Source: DASZHJ01 sp035280245
GTDB taxonomy: Bacteria > Pseudomonadota > Alphaproteobacteria > ATCC43930 > CGMCC-115725
NCBI GenBank assembly: GCA_035280245.1
Contig: DATEGF010000315.1
Span: 1-5,455 of the forward strand
Direction: 5' to 3'
DNA: 5,455 nucleotides
Part shown: positions 5,223 to 5,455 of the stretch, one piece after another
How the letters are laid out: each line of letters opens with the position of its first letter
How positions within the stretch are numbered: position 1 is the first letter of the stretch
The notes under the pieces: generated by a model
Seen by the model: the letters and a program-made list of their open reading frames with translations, nothing else
Databases searched by the model: none
Told to the model about the DNA's origin: nothing
Translations under genes and position numbers: made by a program

Positions 5223-5455
5223 ATGAAACGGGTTCATCTTATCGGCGCCGGCTCAGGCTGGGGCGCGGGCGTGCGCGAGGCCGAAGACGGACCCCGCGGC
5301 CTCCGAGAGTTCGGGCTCGCCGAACGCCTGGCGACATCGGGCGTGCGAGCATGCTGGGCCCAGATGGTCGAGCCCGAAAAGCGCTGGCACGAGCACGGCG
5401 CGCTCCCGCGGGCCGAGGTGTTCGATCTGGTGGCGCGCCACAACGCCGCGCTCGC
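5223..5455 (+). CDS. Arginase/agmatinase-family protein, N-terminal part (cut by window end)
   Basis: Ureohydrolases split a guanidino group off arginine, agmatine or related compounds with a binuclear manganese site. Only 77 codons are visible. They begin with a first strand KRVHLIGAGSGWG, then a glycine-rich turn and the family-like GVREAEDGPRGLREFGLAERL (about 16-36), where arginases typically have a GPxxIR..GL..RL pattern. The metal-binding histidine and aspartates lie beyond the window, so activity and substrate cannot be judged. The ATG is 6 bases after the preceding stop with only a weak AGG 5 bases upstream (GGGGA is 13 bases away), suggesting cotranscription with pyrB and its neighbour. 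Formiminoglutamase or guanidinobutyrase are alternatives within the same family. Confidence 0.72.
   Translation, partial: MKRVHLIGAGSGWGAGVREAEDGPRGLREFGLAERLATSGVRACWAQMVEPEKRWHEHGALPRAEVFDLVARHNAAL

Noticed and set aside
4056..5237. Long open frame (393 codons) on the minus strand opposite the dihydroorotase-like gene
   Set aside because: Same reason: it mirrors a clear coding frame and carries no recognisable domain.
1..5455. CRISPR arrays, insertion sequences, tRNA or other RNA genes, phage or defence genes
   Set aside because: No spaced direct repeats, transposase motifs, tRNA-like cloverleaf or defence-gene motifs were seen on either strand.

Overview
The window is about 5.5 kb of GC-rich, gene-dense bacterial chromosome. 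It holds housekeeping genes with no sign of mobile DNA, CRISPR or RNA genes. The gene set and order (gatA-gatC divergent from ruvX, with pyrB and a dihydroorotase-like gene downstream) suggest an alphaproteobacterium. Details of the dihydroorotase-like protein (APPYF, KLSPPLRS and SKSKNSPFDGRPVQG segments) fit a Rhodospirillales-like lineage. This assignment rests on remembered family sequences, not on a search.

Layout. Positions 1-835, minus strand: the 5' part of gatA (cut by the window edge just after its catalytic serine) and complete gatC, overlapping by one base. They encode two subunits of the tRNA-dependent amidotransferase. Positions 836-892: a short divergent control region with a near-perfect palindrome. 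Positions 893-2604, plus strand: ruvX (16S rRNA maturation nuclease) followed after 2 bases by a class III CoA-transferase resembling succinyl-CoA:glutarate CoA-transferases. Positions 2663-2893: a small two-helix membrane protein of unknown function. Positions 2918-2956: a good sigma70-type promoter placed almost on top of the next start codon. Positions 2957-5216: pyrB (aspartate carbamoyltransferase) and a dihydroorotase-like gene, 4 bases apart. Positions 5223-5455: the beginning of an arginase/agmatinase-family gene cut by the window end, 6 bases after the previous stop.

How the genes fit together. GatCA serves translation and RuvX serves ribosome maturation. PyrB with the dihydroorotase-like protein serves pyrimidine synthesis. 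The dihydroorotase-like protein has lost both histidines of the HxH metal motif, so it may be a structural partner of PyrB, as in the class A ATCase of Pseudomonas, and not an active dihydroorotase. The CoA-transferase, the small membrane protein and the arginase-like gene look like lineage-specific additions to an otherwise conserved neighbourhood. I see no unmistakably new system. The most interesting points are the degenerate dihydroorotase, the leaderless-looking promoters and the inserted genes.
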